The position numbers and the translations under genes are program-made. Positions 1 through 9,232 of a stretch of DNA of 64,000 bases are shown here, in pieces (positions within the stretch are counted from its first letter, which is position 1; each line of letters begins with the position of its first letter). Source of the stretch: Micromonospora sp. MP36 (GTDB taxonomy: Bacteria > Actinomycetota > Actinomycetes > Mycobacteriales > Micromonosporaceae); assembly GCF_008119785.1 (NCBI RefSeq), contig NZ_VSFA01000016.1, positions 1-64,000 on the forward strand, given 5' to 3'. Under the pieces are notes generated by a model. That model saw nothing but the letters and a program-made list of their open reading frames with translations. It ran no database searches and was not told the origin of the DNA.

Positions 1-591
1 GACCCGTGGGACGCCTTCAAGTTCGAACACGTCCACCGGCAGCCGGCCATTGACGGCAAGGAACCTGGCGGCCTGCCGGGTGCGGGACTTGATAATGCTG
101 GACGGTAGATGTTCCCCGCCCGGAACCGCCTTGCGTACCTGCTCCCACTCCTGCGCGGTGCGTTGACGCGGATCGGCCGGCCACGTCGCCAGCACCCCAG
201 CGGTCAGGCCAGCACGCCACGACGCCGAGCGCAGCGCCCGTCCGGCCTGCTCCTGCGCCATGCGCACGATCCGGTCGTTGACCCTCACACCCTCAGGCGG
301 GGCGACCGTCCAGCCCAAGCGTCGCAGCGCCATCCAGGCGTTCGACGGAAGCTTCCGGCCGCCGGCGTCCACGCCGGAGGCGAGCACGTCCACATCCGCG
401 GGATTCCAGCGCTCCGCCAACAGGTCGGAGACCATCCCCGCCACCAGGTCGGCGCACCAGCCGATACGTTGCGCCAGCACGGCCTGCGACAGGACCTCAC
501 CGGTCCCCTCGTCCACGCCTGTCCGCAGCACGGCGCGGGCACAAGCGGTGCGCAAGGTCTCGCCTTCGCCCAGCGGCACCTTCCCGCTCAC
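1..591 (-). CDS. Partial TnpB-like transposase (5' end of gene only)
   Basis: An uninterrupted minus-strand frame of 197 codons enters from the left edge. It reads VSGKVPLGEGETLRTA at its start and contains VNDRIVRMAQEQAGR, ATWPADPRQRTAQEWEQV and LPSSIIKSRTRQ. From memory, this helical N-terminal region resembles actinobacterial TnpB-like (IS605 OrfB type) proteins. The RuvC motifs and zinc ribbon that would prove it lie outside the window. The start is uncertain: GTG at 591, or GTG at 633 just after an in-frame stop at 634-636. The upstream stretch 634-760 is less GC-rich than its surroundings and could hold the element's end. It could also be an unrelated helical protein. Confidence 0.5.
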   Translation of the reverse strand, partial: MSGKVPLGEGETLRTACARAVLRTGVDEGTGEVLSQAVLAQRIGWCADLVAGMVSDLLAERWNPADVDVLASGVDAGGRKLPSNAWMALRRLGWTVAPPEGVRVNDRIVRMAQEQAGRALRSASWRAGLTAGVLATWPADPRQRTAQEWEQVRKAVPGGEHLPSSIIKSRTRQAARFLAVNGRLPVDVFELEGVPRV

Positions 592-849
592 CGACCCACC
601 GCCTCGACAACACCGATGCCGGACAACCAGCACTTACGCCCGACCCGCGTCAACTGAATCTCTCCCGAGTCAACCCAAACACCTAGCGCCAGCGGGATAC
701 ACCGAAACGCTGCACGGCTTTTAAGAGTCGGGGAGGTTCCACACGGCCAATCTATGATCACTGATGATTCCTAATCAAGTCGGTGAGCCTTACTGCTAAT
801 ACTGCAACCGCGACGGCGACGGGTCGCCTGCGTCAAGCAGCGGCGTAGA

Positions 850-2874
850 GTGCGGCGGGTGCTGAACCGGCTGGACGAGATCGACTGGACGCGGCTCACC
901 CACGCCTACGGGACGGCCGAGGACGTCCCCGACCTGTTGCGGGCCCTCGCCTCCGACGACGAGGACGAGGTCGAGGAGGCCCTCAGCGAGATCATCGGCA
1001 GCATCTTCCACCAGGGCACCGTCTACTCCGCCACGGTGCCGGCCGTGCCGATTCTCGTGGAGCTGGCATCGGCGGCTCGCCACCAGCGATCCGAGATCCT
1101 GGCCACCGTGGGCATGCTCGCCGACCCGCACCACGCGTACGGCGACGAGGCCGAGGAGGTCCGCGAGGCGGTGCGGGCGCAGGCGGACCGGTTGGCGGCG
1201 CTGCTCGCCGACCCCGACCCGCAGGTCCGCGCGGACGCGGCGTACACGGTGGCGCAGTGCGGGGACCGGCTTCCGGCCGCCCTGTTGCGGGCCCGGTGGG
1301 CCATCGAGGAGGTGCCGAGTGTCCGGGCCTCGCTGGCGCTGGCGCTCGGGCTGCGTGACCCGGGCGGCGCCGCCGACCTGCTGGCCGCCGCGCTGCAGCA
1401 GGAGGAGCCACCGGTACGCGTCGCCGCGGTGGTCGCGATCCACCGGGCCGGGCTGCCCTGGCCAGCGGGTGCCGTGGAGGCGTTCGCCGCGGCGTTCGAC
1501 CCGGAGGTGGAGCTCGACTACAACTGGCAGCGCGAGGGTGAGGCCCTGGACGAGTTGGTGAGCGAGGCCGACGAGCGGTTCGTGGTGGACCTGCTCGGCC
1601 GCCTGCTCACCGCCGCACCACCGGCCCGCAAGGCCGCCGCGTACGCGATCGGTGAGCGCTGCCGGCAGCTGCGTTCCGCCCCGGCCCTGCTGCTGCCTCT
1701 GCTTGGGCCGGCGCTGCACGACCCGGACGAGGGTGTCCGGGCCGAGGTGGTCGGGGTGCTGCGTACCGCCGGTCCCGCCTCGGCGCCGTACGCCGATGAC
1801 CTGGCACAGGTCGCTGCCGGTTGGCCGGCGGTGGTGGACGCCACCGGATACACCCCTCAGCAGCGGGCGGTGGAGACCCTCGCCATGCTGGCCGACCCGC
1901 GCTGGGTCGACGTGATCTGCGCGGTCTGGGCCGGCGGACACGAGGTGCGGCTGCCGGTCGCCGAGCCACCCTTCAGCGCAGCCGTGCTGTCTGCGGCCCG
2001 GGGGCGTCTGGCCGGCGCGGACAACCCCGTGCTGGTCACCGGGCTGGCCACCCTGCTCGAACGGTGGGGACCGGCCGCCTCCGCCGCCGTGCCGGAGCTG
2101 GTGACCGCCCTGCCGGTCGCCCCGGCCCGGGTGGCGGCCGCGCTCGCTGCGATGGGGGCGGCGCCCGAGCCGGCGGTGCCGGAGCTGCGGAGGGCGGCGT
2201 CCCAGGGCGACGTTCGTGCCGGGGTGGTGCTGTGGCGGGCCACGGGTGACGTCGAGCCGGTGGTGGCCGCCGTCGCCCGGCAGCTCGATGCGGGGCCGAA
2301 CGGCGACGACTGGCGGCTCCGGCAGGCCTTCGACGCGGTCCCGGCGCTCGACGCGCTGCTGCCCAGGCTGCGGTCGTACCTGACCGGGGTGGCGCTGGAG
2401 ACGGAGGCGGAGCGGTACGCGCAGCTGCTGGCGGCCCGGTCGGTGCTGGAGCTTGCCGACGACGGTGACGCGGTGCTGCCCACCGTCCAGGCGGTGCTCG
2501 GCACCGGCTGGTGGGCCGCGTCCGCCGCCGCCGACCTGGTGGCCCGGTTCCCCGACCCGGCGTACGAACCGGCCCTGTGGAAGCTGCTCGACGAGCGGGT
2601 GGGTCCGGTGGCGCCGGTACGGGCGCTCTGGCGGATCGGCGTGTCCCCGGACGACCTCGCGCCGGTCCTGGTCCGCCTCGTCGAGGAGGGCTGGACGCGC
2701 GGCGTGCTGCCGCTGCTGGCGGAGATGGATGCCCGGAGTGTGCTGTCGGCGCTGCGGGACCTCGCCGAGCGGGACGCCCGGGTGATCACCGGCGGGGTCG
2801 TCGTGGACACCGCCTGGCAGGACGAACAGCTCCGGCACGACCTGCGCGAGGCCGTGGCCGTCCTCGAGCGGTGA
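850..2874 (+). CDS. HEAT-repeat domain protein
   Basis: The predicted protein has 674 residues, is Ala/Leu-rich and is built of repeated helical pairs. Examples are VPAVPILVELAS, DPQVRADAAYTVAQCGD and PPVRVAAVVAIHRAG, the PBS-lyase/HEAT pattern, running through almost the whole length. No signal peptide, membrane segment or catalytic motif is visible, so a cytoplasmic scaffold or protein-protein interaction role is the safest reading. The GTG at 850 gives the longest frame; a second GTG at 859 is equally possible because no clear ribosome binding site precedes either. It stands alone, converging on the DUF779 gene across a hairpin. Confidence 0.8.
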   Translation: MRRVLNRLDEIDWTRLTHAYGTAEDVPDLLRALASDDEDEVEEALSEIIGSIFHQGTVYSATVPAVPILVELASAARHQRSEILATVGMLADPHHAYGDEAEEVREAVRAQADRLAALLADPDPQVRADAAYTVAQCGDRLPAALLRARWAIEEVPSVRASLALALGLRDPGGAADLLAAALQQEEPPVRVAAVVAIHRAGLPWPAGAVEAFAAAFDPEVELDYNWQREGEALDELVSEADERFVVDLLGRLLTAAPPARKAAAYAIGERCRQLRSAPALLLPLLGPALHDPDEGVRAEVVGVLRTAGPASAPYADDLAQVAAGWPAVVDATGYTPQQRAVETLAMLADPRWVDVICAVWAGGHEVRLPVAEPPFSAAVLSAARGRLAGADNPVLVTGLATLLERWGPAASAAVPELVTALPVAPARVAAALAAMGAAPEPAVPELRRAASQGDVRAGVVLWRATGDVEPVVAAVARQLDAGPNGDDWRLRQAFDAVPALDALLPRLRSYLTGVALETEAERYAQLLAARSVLELADDGDAVLPTVQAVLGTGWWAASAAADLVARFPDPAYEPALWKLLDERVGPVAPVRALWRIGVSPDDLAPVLVRLVEEGWTRGVLPLLAEMDARSVLSALRDLAERDARVITGGVVVDTAWQDEQLRHDLREAVAVLER

Positions 2875-2887
2875 TCCCGGGGCCTTC

Positions 2888-2922
2888 CCGACCACCGGCA
2901 GCCGGGGACTCCCGGTGGTCGG
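2888..2922. terminator. Bidirectional hairpin between convergent genes
   Basis: CCGACCACCGG (2888-2898) and CCGGTGGTCGG (2912-2922) form a perfect 11-bp stem with a 13-nt loop. It lies between the stops of the convergent HEAT-repeat and DUF779 genes. GGGCC/GGCCC flanks can lengthen the stem. There is no T tract, which is usual for high-GC actinobacteria. Confidence 0.6.
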
Positions 2923-2937
2923 TAGGGCCCTGGCTGG

Positions 2938-3282
2938 TCAGGCGAGCTGGGAGCGGATGAGGAAGCGGACCCCTTCCGGGGCTTCGAGGGAGAAGCCGCT
3001 GCCCCGACCGGGGACCACGTCGACCGTCAGCCTCGTGTGCTTCCACAGCTCCCACTGGGCGCCGGACATCCAGAACTCGACCGGCTCGGGGACGCCGTCG
3101 ACGTCGAGCGACGCCAGGAGGAAGTCCGAGCCGCCGGTGCGGAACTCCCCGGCCGGGTAGCACATCGGGGCGCTGCCGTCGCAGCAGCCGCCGGACTGGT
3201 GGAACATGAGCGGGCCGTGCTGCCCCCGCAGCGACCGGATCAGGTCGGCCGCCGCGGGGGTCAGGGTCACCGGGTCGCCCAT
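2938..3282 (-). CDS. DUF779 family protein
   Basis: This 114-residue protein carries the Cys/His-rich centre MFHQSGGCCDGSAPMCYP typical of DUF779, followed by an aromatic-rich stretch FWMSGAQWELWKHTR. DUF779 genes commonly sit beside ExaC/AcoD-type aldehyde dehydrogenases and are thought to assist them, but the biochemical role is unsettled. Its ATG shares one base with the TGA of the dehydrogenase upstream (TGATG at 3280-3284), so the two are very probably translated together. The Cys cluster suggests metal binding (inference). Confidence 0.85.
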   Translation of the reverse strand: MGDPVTLTPAAADLIRSLRGQHGPLMFHQSGGCCDGSAPMCYPAGEFRTGGSDFLLASLDVDGVPEPVEFWMSGAQWELWKHTRLTVDVVPGRGSGFSLEAPEGVRFLIRSQLA

Positions 3283-4787
3283 CAGAAGAAGCCCAGCTTT
3301 TTCGGGGAGTAGCTGACCAGCAGGTTCTTGGTCTGCTGGTAGTGCTCCAGCATCATCTTGTGGTTCTCCCGGCCGATGCCGGACTGCTTGTAGCCGCCGA
3401 ACGCGGCGTGGGCCGGGTACGCGTGGTAGCAGTTGGTCCAGACCCGGCCGGCCTGGATCGATCGCCCGGCCCGGTACGCGGTGTTGATGTCCCGGGTCCA
3501 GACGCCCGCGCCGAGGCCGTACAGGGTGTCGTTGGCGATCTTGACGGCGTCGTCCAGGTCGGCGAAGGAGGTCACCGAGACCACCGGGCCGAAGATCTCC
3601 TCCTGGAAGATCCGCATCGAGTTGTCGCCCTCGAAGATGGTCGGCTGCACGTAGTACCCGCCGGAGAGTTCGCCGCCCAGGTCGGCCCGCTCGCCGCCGG
3701 TCAGCACCTTGGCGCCCTCCTGTCGGCCGATGTCCAGGTAGGACAGGATCTTTTCCAGCTGGTCGTTCGACGCCTGCGCCCCGATCATCGTCTCGGTGTC
3801 GAGGGGGTGGCCCTGGCGCACCGCCTTCGTCCGCTCGACGGCCGCGGCGAGGAAGTCCGAGTAGTGGCCCTGCTGGATCAGCGCCCGGGACGGGCAGGTG
3901 CACACCTCGCCCTGGTTCAGGGCGAACATGGTGAAGCCTTCGAGGGCCTTGTCGAAGAAGTCGTCGCGGGCGGCGCTGACGTCGTCGAAGAAGATGTTCG
4001 GGCTCTTGCCGCCGAGTTCCAGCGTGACCGGTTTGATGTTCTCGCTGGCGTACTGCATGATCAGCCGCCCGGTGGTGGTCTCGCCGGTGAACGCCACCTT
4101 TGCCACCCGGGGCGAGGACGCGAGGGGCTTGCCCGCCTCGACGCCGAAGCCGTTGACCACGTTGACCACGCCCGGCGGGAGCAGGTCGGCGATGAGCGAG
4201 AGCAGGTAGTGGATCGACGCCGGGGTCTGCTCGGCGGGTTTGAGCACCACGGCGTTGCCGGCGGCGAGGGCCGGGGCGAGCTTCCAGGTCGCCATGAGCA
4301 GCGGGAAGTTCCACGGGATGATCTGCGCGACCACGCCGAGCGGCTCGTGGAAGTGGTACGCCACGGTGTCGTCGTCGAGTTCGCCGAGGGTGCCCTCCTG
4401 GGCCCGGATCGCCCCGGCGAAGTAGCGGAAGTGGTCGATCGCGAGGGGGATGTCGGCGGCCAGGGTCTCCCGTACCGGCTTGCCGTTCTCCCAGGTCTCG
4501 GCGACGGCGAGGGTCTCCAGGTTCTGCTGCATCCGGTCGGCGATCTTGTTGAGGATGACCGCCCGGTCGGCGACCGAGGTGCGACCCCAGGTGTCGGCGG
4601 CGCCGTGCGCGGCGTCGAGGGCCTTCTCGACGTCCTCGGCGGTGCCTCGGGCCACCTCGCAGAAGGTCTGTCCGGTCACCGGGCTGGGGTTCTCGAAGTA
4701 CCGGCCGCCGTGCGGCTTCACGTACTCGCCGCCGATGAAGTGGTCGTAGCGGGACTGCCAGTGGGTGGGGGCGTCGTAGCGCGCCAT
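3282..4787 (-). CDS. NAD-dependent aldehyde dehydrogenase, ExaC/acetaldehyde dehydrogenase II type
   Basis: The 501-residue protein has all the ALDH family landmarks: IIPWNFP (Asn160), [10 protein letters not shown] (Glu257) and [11 protein letters not shown] with the nucleophile Cys296 and nearby Cys298. The N-terminal [20 protein letters not shown] and the [11 protein letters not shown] context are those of ExaC/AcoD/ThcA enzymes, which oxidise acetaldehyde and related short aldehydes to acids with NAD+. It is followed without a gap by DUF779 and preceded by a GAF-domain regulator on the same strand. That matches the usual AcoR-type arrangement in ethanol, acetoin or amine use. The exact substrate cannot be read from sequence. 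Confidence 0.92.
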   Translation of the reverse strand: MARYDAPTHWQSRYDHFIGGEYVKPHGGRYFENPSPVTGQTFCEVARGTAEDVEKALDAAHGAADTWGRTSVADRAVILNKIADRMQQNLETLAVAETWENGKPVRETLAADIPLAIDHFRYFAGAIRAQEGTLGELDDDTVAYHFHEPLGVVAQIIPWNFPLLMATWKLAPALAAGNAVVLKPAEQTPASIHYLLSLIADLLPPGVVNVVNGFGVEAGKPLASSPRVAKVAFTGETTTGRLIMQYASENIKPVTLELGGKSPNIFFDDVSAARDDFFDKALEGFTMFALNQGEVCTCPSRALIQQGHYSDFLAAAVERTKAVRQGHPLDTETMIGAQASNDQLEKILSYLDIGRQEGAKVLTGGERADLGGELSGGYYVQPTIFEGDNSMRIFQEEIFGPVVSVTSFADLDDAVKIANDTLYGLGAGVWTRDINTAYRAGRSIQAGRVWTNCYHAYPAHAAFGGYKQSGIGRENHKMMLEHYQQTKNLLVSYSPKKLGFF

Positions 4788-4828
4788 GGGTACCTCCGCC
4801 GTCCGTCAGGGCTGGATGGCGGGGGACG

Positions 4829-6115
4829 TTAGTTTCCTCGACGTTGCAGGGACGTTGCGCGCGGCAGGTCGTACTCCTCGGCGAGCTGGCGGGCCCGCGC
4901 GATGGCGAGTGGCCGGCGGGGCGCGCCCGGCGGCAGCGCCCGCGCCAGGGCCTGCCAGGCGGTGAGGTCGTCCGCGCCGGTGGGCGTCGCGGTCCAGGCC
5001 GCGAGCAGCGCCGGGTCCGCGCCGGCCAGCACGGCCGCGCGGAGCTGCCCGTCGACCAGCCGGCGCAGCCGCGCCACTCCCGGTGCGTCCGACCCGGGCA
5101 GCAACGGCCCGGGGTACGCCTGCAGCGCTCCCGCCGGATCGCCGCGTTCCAGCAGCTCGGTGACGGTACGGAAGTCCGCGCGCACGGTCGACCGCAGCCG
5201 GTACGGGCGGGAGTCGAGCAGCTCGTCGCCGAGCGCCCGGCGCAGCCGGGACAGTTCGGCGCGCAGGGTGACCGGGTGCAGCCGGTCGTCGCCGTAGAGG
5301 TCGAGGCCGAGCTGTTCGCCGGTGCGTCCTTCGGGGTGGTCGACCAGCAGCACCAGCAGCTCGCTGTGTCGGCGGCCGAGCCGGATGCGCCGGCCGCCGA
5401 CGCGCAGCTCCGCCTCGTCGCGGCCGAGCGCGGCGACGTGCACCACGCCGGGTTCGGCCGGGGCGGCGTTGGCCAGGAACGCCTCGGCGGCTCGCGCGGT
5501 GGCCCGGACCAGGGCGAGGCTCTGCGGGGTGGCCAGGTGGTCGCCGCCGGTGATGTCGACCGCGCCGAGCAGCCGGCCGGTGGCCGGGTCGTGGATGGGG
5601 GCGGCGGCGCAGGTCCAGCGCTGCACCGGCCGGACGAAGTGCTCGGTGGCGAAGATCTGCACGCTGTGGTCGACGGCGAGGGCGGTGCCGGGGGCGTTGG
5701 TGCCGGCGTGCGTCTCGTCCCAGCGGGCGCCGGGCACGAAGTTCATCCGCTCGGCGTGCCGGAGCACCCCCGGATGGCCCTCCACCCAGAGCAGGCGCCC
5801 GTCCGCGTCGCAGACCGCCATCAGGTGCGCGCCGTCGAGGGCGATGCCGCCGAGCAGGTCGCGGAAGAGTGGCAGCACCTGCGCGAGGGGGTGCGCCGCC
5901 CGGTAGCTCTCCAGCGCGTCGTCGGTGAGGTCGACCGGGGCGGTGGTCTCCGGGTCGAGCAGTGCGGACCGCTCCCACGACCGGCGGACCACCTCGCGGA
6001 CGCGGTCCGGTGTCCTACCGCCGGTGAGGAACGCTTCGTGGGCGGCGCCGACCTGCGCGATCCGCTCCGCCGGATCGGCACCGAATTCCAGGGCGAGCCA
6101 CGGGTCAGCCACCAC
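4829..6115 (-). CDS. GAF-domain transcriptional regulator (AcoR-like sensor part, winged-helix C-terminus)
   Basis: The protein has about 428 residues. The N-terminal part (SWERSALLDPETTAPVDL, then LMAVCDADGRLLWVEGHPG and HAGTNAPGTALAVD) is the sensory half of AcoR-type activators. The C-terminal part (LGRRHSELLVLLVDHPEG, TLRAELSRLRRALG) is a winged-helix DNA-binding region, replacing the AAA+ sigma-54 module. This form is frequent in actinobacteria, next to ExaC-type dehydrogenases. It lies just upstream of the dehydrogenase/DUF779 pair on the same strand and probably controls it. I chose GTG 6115 because GGGAGGAGG sits just before it; ATG codons at 6133 and 6148 are alternatives. Confidence 0.8.
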   Translation of the reverse strand: MVADPWLALEFGADPAERIAQVGAAHEAFLTGGRTPDRVREVVRRSWERSALLDPETTAPVDLTDDALESYRAAHPLAQVLPLFRDLLGGIALDGAHLMAVCDADGRLLWVEGHPGVLRHAERMNFVPGARWDETHAGTNAPGTALAVDHSVQIFATEHFVRPVQRWTCAAAPIHDPATGRLLGAVDITGGDHLATPQSLALVRATARAAEAFLANAAPAEPGVVHVAALGRDEAELRVGGRRIRLGRRHSELLVLLVDHPEGRTGEQLGLDLYGDDRLHPVTLRAELSRLRRALGDELLDSRPYRLRSTVRADFRTVTELLERGDPAGALQAYPGPLLPGSDAPGVARLRRLVDGQLRAAVLAGADPALLAAWTATPTGADDLTAWQALARALPPGAPRRPLAIARARQLAEEYDLPRATSLQRRGN

Positions 6116-6248
6116 CGACCTCCTCCCGCCCATGGTGACCCACCTCACCCCGATCCGCCAAGCGGCGAGACGGAAGGCCCCTTCCCGCGCAGAGCACCCT
6201 CGGCAATCCGTCGCCCTCGGTGAGGCTGACCGGGCCGGCGGGCGGCGG

Positions 6249-6297
6249 GTGGCACACCATGGATGGCCTGGGGGGATGGAAATCCATGGTGTGCCAC
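6249..6297. terminator. Perfect 16-bp inverted repeat downstream of gabT
   Basis: GTGGCACACCATGGAT (6249-6264) and ATCCATGGTGTGCCAC (6282-6297) are perfect inverted copies around a 17-nt loop. The hairpin starts 22 nt after the gabT stop (minus strand) and precedes the regulator gene. It most likely ends gabT transcription; an operator role for the regulator promoter is possible. There is no T tract. Confidence 0.6.
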
Positions 6298-6319
6298 GAA
6301 CTTGGGCCGACCGCCGGGG

Positions 6320-7591
6320 TTATCCGAACGCCGCGTCCAGGATGTCCAGGCCCCGGGCCAGCTCCTCGTCGGAGATGACGAGCGGGGGCAGGAAACGCAG
6401 CACGTTCCCGTACGTGCCACAGGTGAGGGTGAGCAGGCCGGCGGCGTGGCAGGTCGCCGAGATCGCCGCCGTGGCGGCTGGATCCGGGGTCAGGGTGCCG
6501 GGCTGCACGATCTCCACGGCGAGCATCGCGCCGCGCCCGCGTACCTCGGCGACGCGCGGGTCGCGGGCGGCGATCGCCCGCAGCCGGTCGACCATGGTCG
6601 CGCCGATCCGCCGGGCGGCGGCGGCCAGGTCCAGCTCGTGCATGGTCTCGATGGCCGCCAGCGCGGCGGCGCAGGCGATCGGGTTGCCGCCGTACGTGCC
6701 GCCGAGGCCGCCGACGTGCACCGCGTCCATCAGCTCCGCCCGCCCGGTCACGGCGGCCAGGGGCAGGCCGCCGGCGATGCCCTTGGCCAGGGTGACCAGG
6801 TCCGGCTCGACGCCCTCGTGCTGGCAGGCGAACCAGTCCCCGGTCCGGCAGAACCCGGTCTGGATCTCGTCGGCCACAAAGACCACCCCGGTGGATGTCG
6901 CCCACTCGCGCAGTGCCGGCAGGAAACCCTCCGCGGGTACGACGAAGCCGCCCTCGCCCTGGATCGGCTCGATCAGCAGGGCGGCCACGTTCTCCGCGCC
7001 GACCTGCTTCTCCACCAGCTCGATGGCCCGCGCCGCGGCGGTCGCCCCGTCGAGCCCGCCGTCGCGCAGCGGGTACGACATCGGCACCCGGTAGATCTCC
7101 CCGGCGAACGGCCCGAACCGGTGCTTGTACGGCATGTTCTTCGCGGTCAGGGCCATGGTCAGGTTGGTCCGGCCGTGGTAGGCGTGGTCGAACACCACCA
7201 CCGCCGGCCGGCCGGTGGCGTGCCGCGCGATCTTCACGGCGTTCTCCACCGCCTCGGCGCCGGAGTTGAACAGCGCCGAACGCTTCTCGAAGCTCCCCGG
7301 CGTCAGCGCGTTGAGCTGCTCGCACACCGCCACGTACGACTCGTAGGGGGCGACCATGAAGCAGGTGTGGGTGAAGCGTTCGACCTGCGCCTGCACCGCC
7401 TCGACCACCCGCGGGGCGGAGTTGCCGACGTTGGCCACCGCGATGCCGGCGGCGAAGTCGATCCACTCCCGCCCGTCGACGTCGGTGATGGTGCCACCGG
7501 CCGCTCGGTCCACGTAGGACGAGATGACGCTGCCGACGCCGCGGGCGACCGCGGCCCCGCGCCGCTTGTGCAGCTCGTCAGACGATGCCAC
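6320..7591 (-). CDS. gabT: 4-aminobutyrate aminotransferase
   Basis: This is a class III PLP aminotransferase of 423 residues. It shows FNSGAEAVENAVKIAR (cofactor phosphate site), FDHAYHGRTN, LLIEPIQGEGG, VADEIQTGFCRTG (Asp241) and VTLAKGIAGGLP, with Lys270 as the Schiff-base lysine. It converts GABA and 2-oxoglutarate to succinate semialdehyde and glutamate in the cytoplasm. GTG 7591 is preferred because GGAGAG lies 8 nt before it. A GTG at 7651 would add 20 residues encoded by a low-complexity stretch that looks like an intergenic repeat. It follows the aminobutyraldehyde dehydrogenase by about 60 nt on the same strand, consistent with a putrescine-to-GABA-to-succinate route. Confidence 0.9.
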   Translation of the reverse strand: MASSDELHKRRGAAVARGVGSVISSYVDRAAGGTITDVDGREWIDFAAGIAVANVGNSAPRVVEAVQAQVERFTHTCFMVAPYESYVAVCEQLNALTPGSFEKRSALFNSGAEAVENAVKIARHATGRPAVVVFDHAYHGRTNLTMALTAKNMPYKHRFGPFAGEIYRVPMSYPLRDGGLDGATAAARAIELVEKQVGAENVAALLIEPIQGEGGFVVPAEGFLPALREWATSTGVVFVADEIQTGFCRTGDWFACQHEGVEPDLVTLAKGIAGGLPLAAVTGRAELMDAVHVGGLGGTYGGNPIACAAALAAIETMHELDLAAAARRIGATMVDRLRAIAARDPRVAEVRGRGAMLAVEIVQPGTLTPDPAATAAISATCHAAGLLTLTCGTYGNVLRFLPPLVISDEELARGLDILDAAFG

Positions 7592-7654
7592 GGGGCCACT
7601 CTCCGTTCGCGACTGCGGGGCTCGCAAACCCGGCTCGCTCCTCGCGCTCACCGG

Positions 7655-9091
7655 TCAGCCCTCGATGTTGTGCATGACGTGCTTGATCCGGGTGTAGTCC
7701 TCCAGGCTGTAGACCGAGAGGTCCTTGCCGTGCCCGGAGTGCTTGAAGCCGCCGTGTGGCATCTCGGAGATGAACGGGATGTGGGTGTTCACCCAGACGC
7801 AGCCGAAGTCGAGCCGGCGGGTCATCCGCATGGCCCGGCCGTGGTCCCTGGTCCAGACCGAGGCGGACAGGCCGTACTCGACGCCGTTGGCCCAGCGCAC
7901 CGCCTCGTCCTCGTCCGAGAAGCGCTGCACGGTGATGACCGGCCCGAACACCTCCTGCTGGATGACCTCGTCGGCGTGCTGCACGCCGGAGACCACGGTC
8001 GGGGCGTAGAAGTAGCCACGCTCGCCGACCTGGGAGCCGCCGGTCTCGACCTTCGCGTGGTCCGGCAGCCGGTCCACGAAGCCACGTACCCGGGCGAGCT
8101 GGTTGGCGTTGTTCAGCGGGCCGTAGAGCACGTCCTCGTCGTCCGGTGCGCCGGTCTTCGTGTTGCGCGCCTGCTCGGCGAGGGCGGCGACGAAATCGTC
8201 GTAGATGCCGGGCCCGGCGAGCACCCGGGTCGCCGCGGTGCAGTCCTGGCCGGCGTTGAAGTAGCCGCCCACCGCGATCGCCTCGGCCGCCGCCGCGATG
8301 TCCGCGTCGTCGAAGATCACCACCGGGGCCTTGCCACCCAGCTCCAGGTGGGTCCGCTTCAGGTCCGGCGCGGCCGCGGCGGCCACCTCCATGCCCGCCC
8401 GGGTCGAGCCGGTGATCGACACCAGCTGCGGGGTCGGGTGGGCGACGAGAGCGCGGCCGGTGTCCCGGTTGCCGCAGATCACGTTGAACACGCCCGGCGG
8501 GAAGAACTCCGCGGCGATCTCGGCCAGCAGCAGCGTCGACACCGGAGTGGTGTCGGAAGGCTTGAGCACCACCGTGTTGCCGGCCGCGAGGGCCGGGGCG
8601 ATCTTCCAGACCGCCATCATCAGCGGGTAGTTCCACGGGGTGACCTGGGCGCAGACCCCGATCGGCTCGCGCCGCACGTACGAGGTGTGACTGGCCAGGT
8701 ACTCGCCGGCCGAGCGGCCCTCCAGCAGGCGGGCGGCACCGGCGAAGAAGCGGAACTCGTCCACCGCCGGCGGCAGCTCCTCGTCGGCGGTGAGCTGGCG
8801 CGGCTTGCCCGTGTTGCGTACCTCCGCGTCGACCATCTCCGCGGCGCGGGCCTCCACCGCGTCGGCGAGCTTAAGCAGGGCCTTCTGCCGCTCGGCCGGG
8901 GTGGTGTCCCGCCACGTCTCGAACGCCGCCGCGGCGGCCTTCATCGCCGCGTCCACGTCCGCGGCACCCGAGACCGGCGCCTGGGCGAAGACCTCCCCCG
9001 TGCACGGGTCGATCAGGTCGGCGTAGCCGCCGTCCACCGGGTCGACGTACTCGCCGTTGACGAAGTTGCGCAGCTGTTGCTGATCACTCAT
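7655..9091 (-). CDS. Gamma-aminobutyraldehyde dehydrogenase-like aldehyde dehydrogenase
   Basis: The 478-residue ALDH carries TPWNYPLMMA (Asn154), THLELGGKAP (Glu250) and FNAGQDCTAATR (Cys284). The GQDCTAATR and EMPHGGFKHSGHGKDLS motifs fit the aminobutyraldehyde/betaine aldehyde subgroup (PatD/Prr-like), which oxidises 4-aminobutanal from putrescine to GABA with NAD+. The product is the substrate of the adjacent gabT, so the pair forms a short pathway. ATG 9091 has GGAG seven nt upstream. Betaine-aldehyde or another amino-aldehyde substrate cannot be excluded. Confidence 0.85.
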   Translation of the reverse strand: MSDQQQLRNFVNGEYVDPVDGGYADLIDPCTGEVFAQAPVSGAADVDAAMKAAAAAFETWRDTTPAERQKALLKLADAVEARAAEMVDAEVRNTGKPRQLTADEELPPAVDEFRFFAGAARLLEGRSAGEYLASHTSYVRREPIGVCAQVTPWNYPLMMAVWKIAPALAAGNTVVLKPSDTTPVSTLLLAEIAAEFFPPGVFNVICGNRDTGRALVAHPTPQLVSITGSTRAGMEVAAAAAPDLKRTHLELGGKAPVVIFDDADIAAAAEAIAVGGYFNAGQDCTAATRVLAGPGIYDDFVAALAEQARNTKTGAPDDEDVLYGPLNNANQLARVRGFVDRLPDHAKVETGGSQVGERGYFYAPTVVSGVQHADEVIQQEVFGPVITVQRFSDEDEAVRWANGVEYGLSASVWTRDHGRAMRMTRRLDFGCVWVNTHIPFISEMPHGGFKHSGHGKDLSVYSLEDYTRIKHVMHNIEG

Positions 9092-9232
9092 CAGAAGTCT
9101 CCGAGGATGGCCGGGGGGAAGGTCAGCGGAGGTTATCGCAATCTGACTGCCATCTTGGCTACTGAATTCGCAACAGACAAGGGCTGAGGCAACTGTTTCC
9201 GCGCGACCTTCGCGTCGTCTACGCTGCCGATC
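9092..9232. promoter_or_regulatory. Divergent promoter region between two aldehyde dehydrogenase genes
   Basis: This 141-bp gap separates the minus-strand aminobutyraldehyde dehydrogenase from the plus-strand aldehyde dehydrogenase and is less GC-rich than its flanks. Two similar words about 30 bp apart, ATCGCAATC near 9136 and ATTCGCAAC near 9166, could be regulator half-sites. I cannot assign firm -35/-10 boxes. Confidence 0.3.

Noticed and set aside
6263..9187. A 974-codon plus-strand open frame over gabT and the dehydrogenase
   Set aside because: It is antisense to two recognisable enzymes, has low-complexity composition and no domain.
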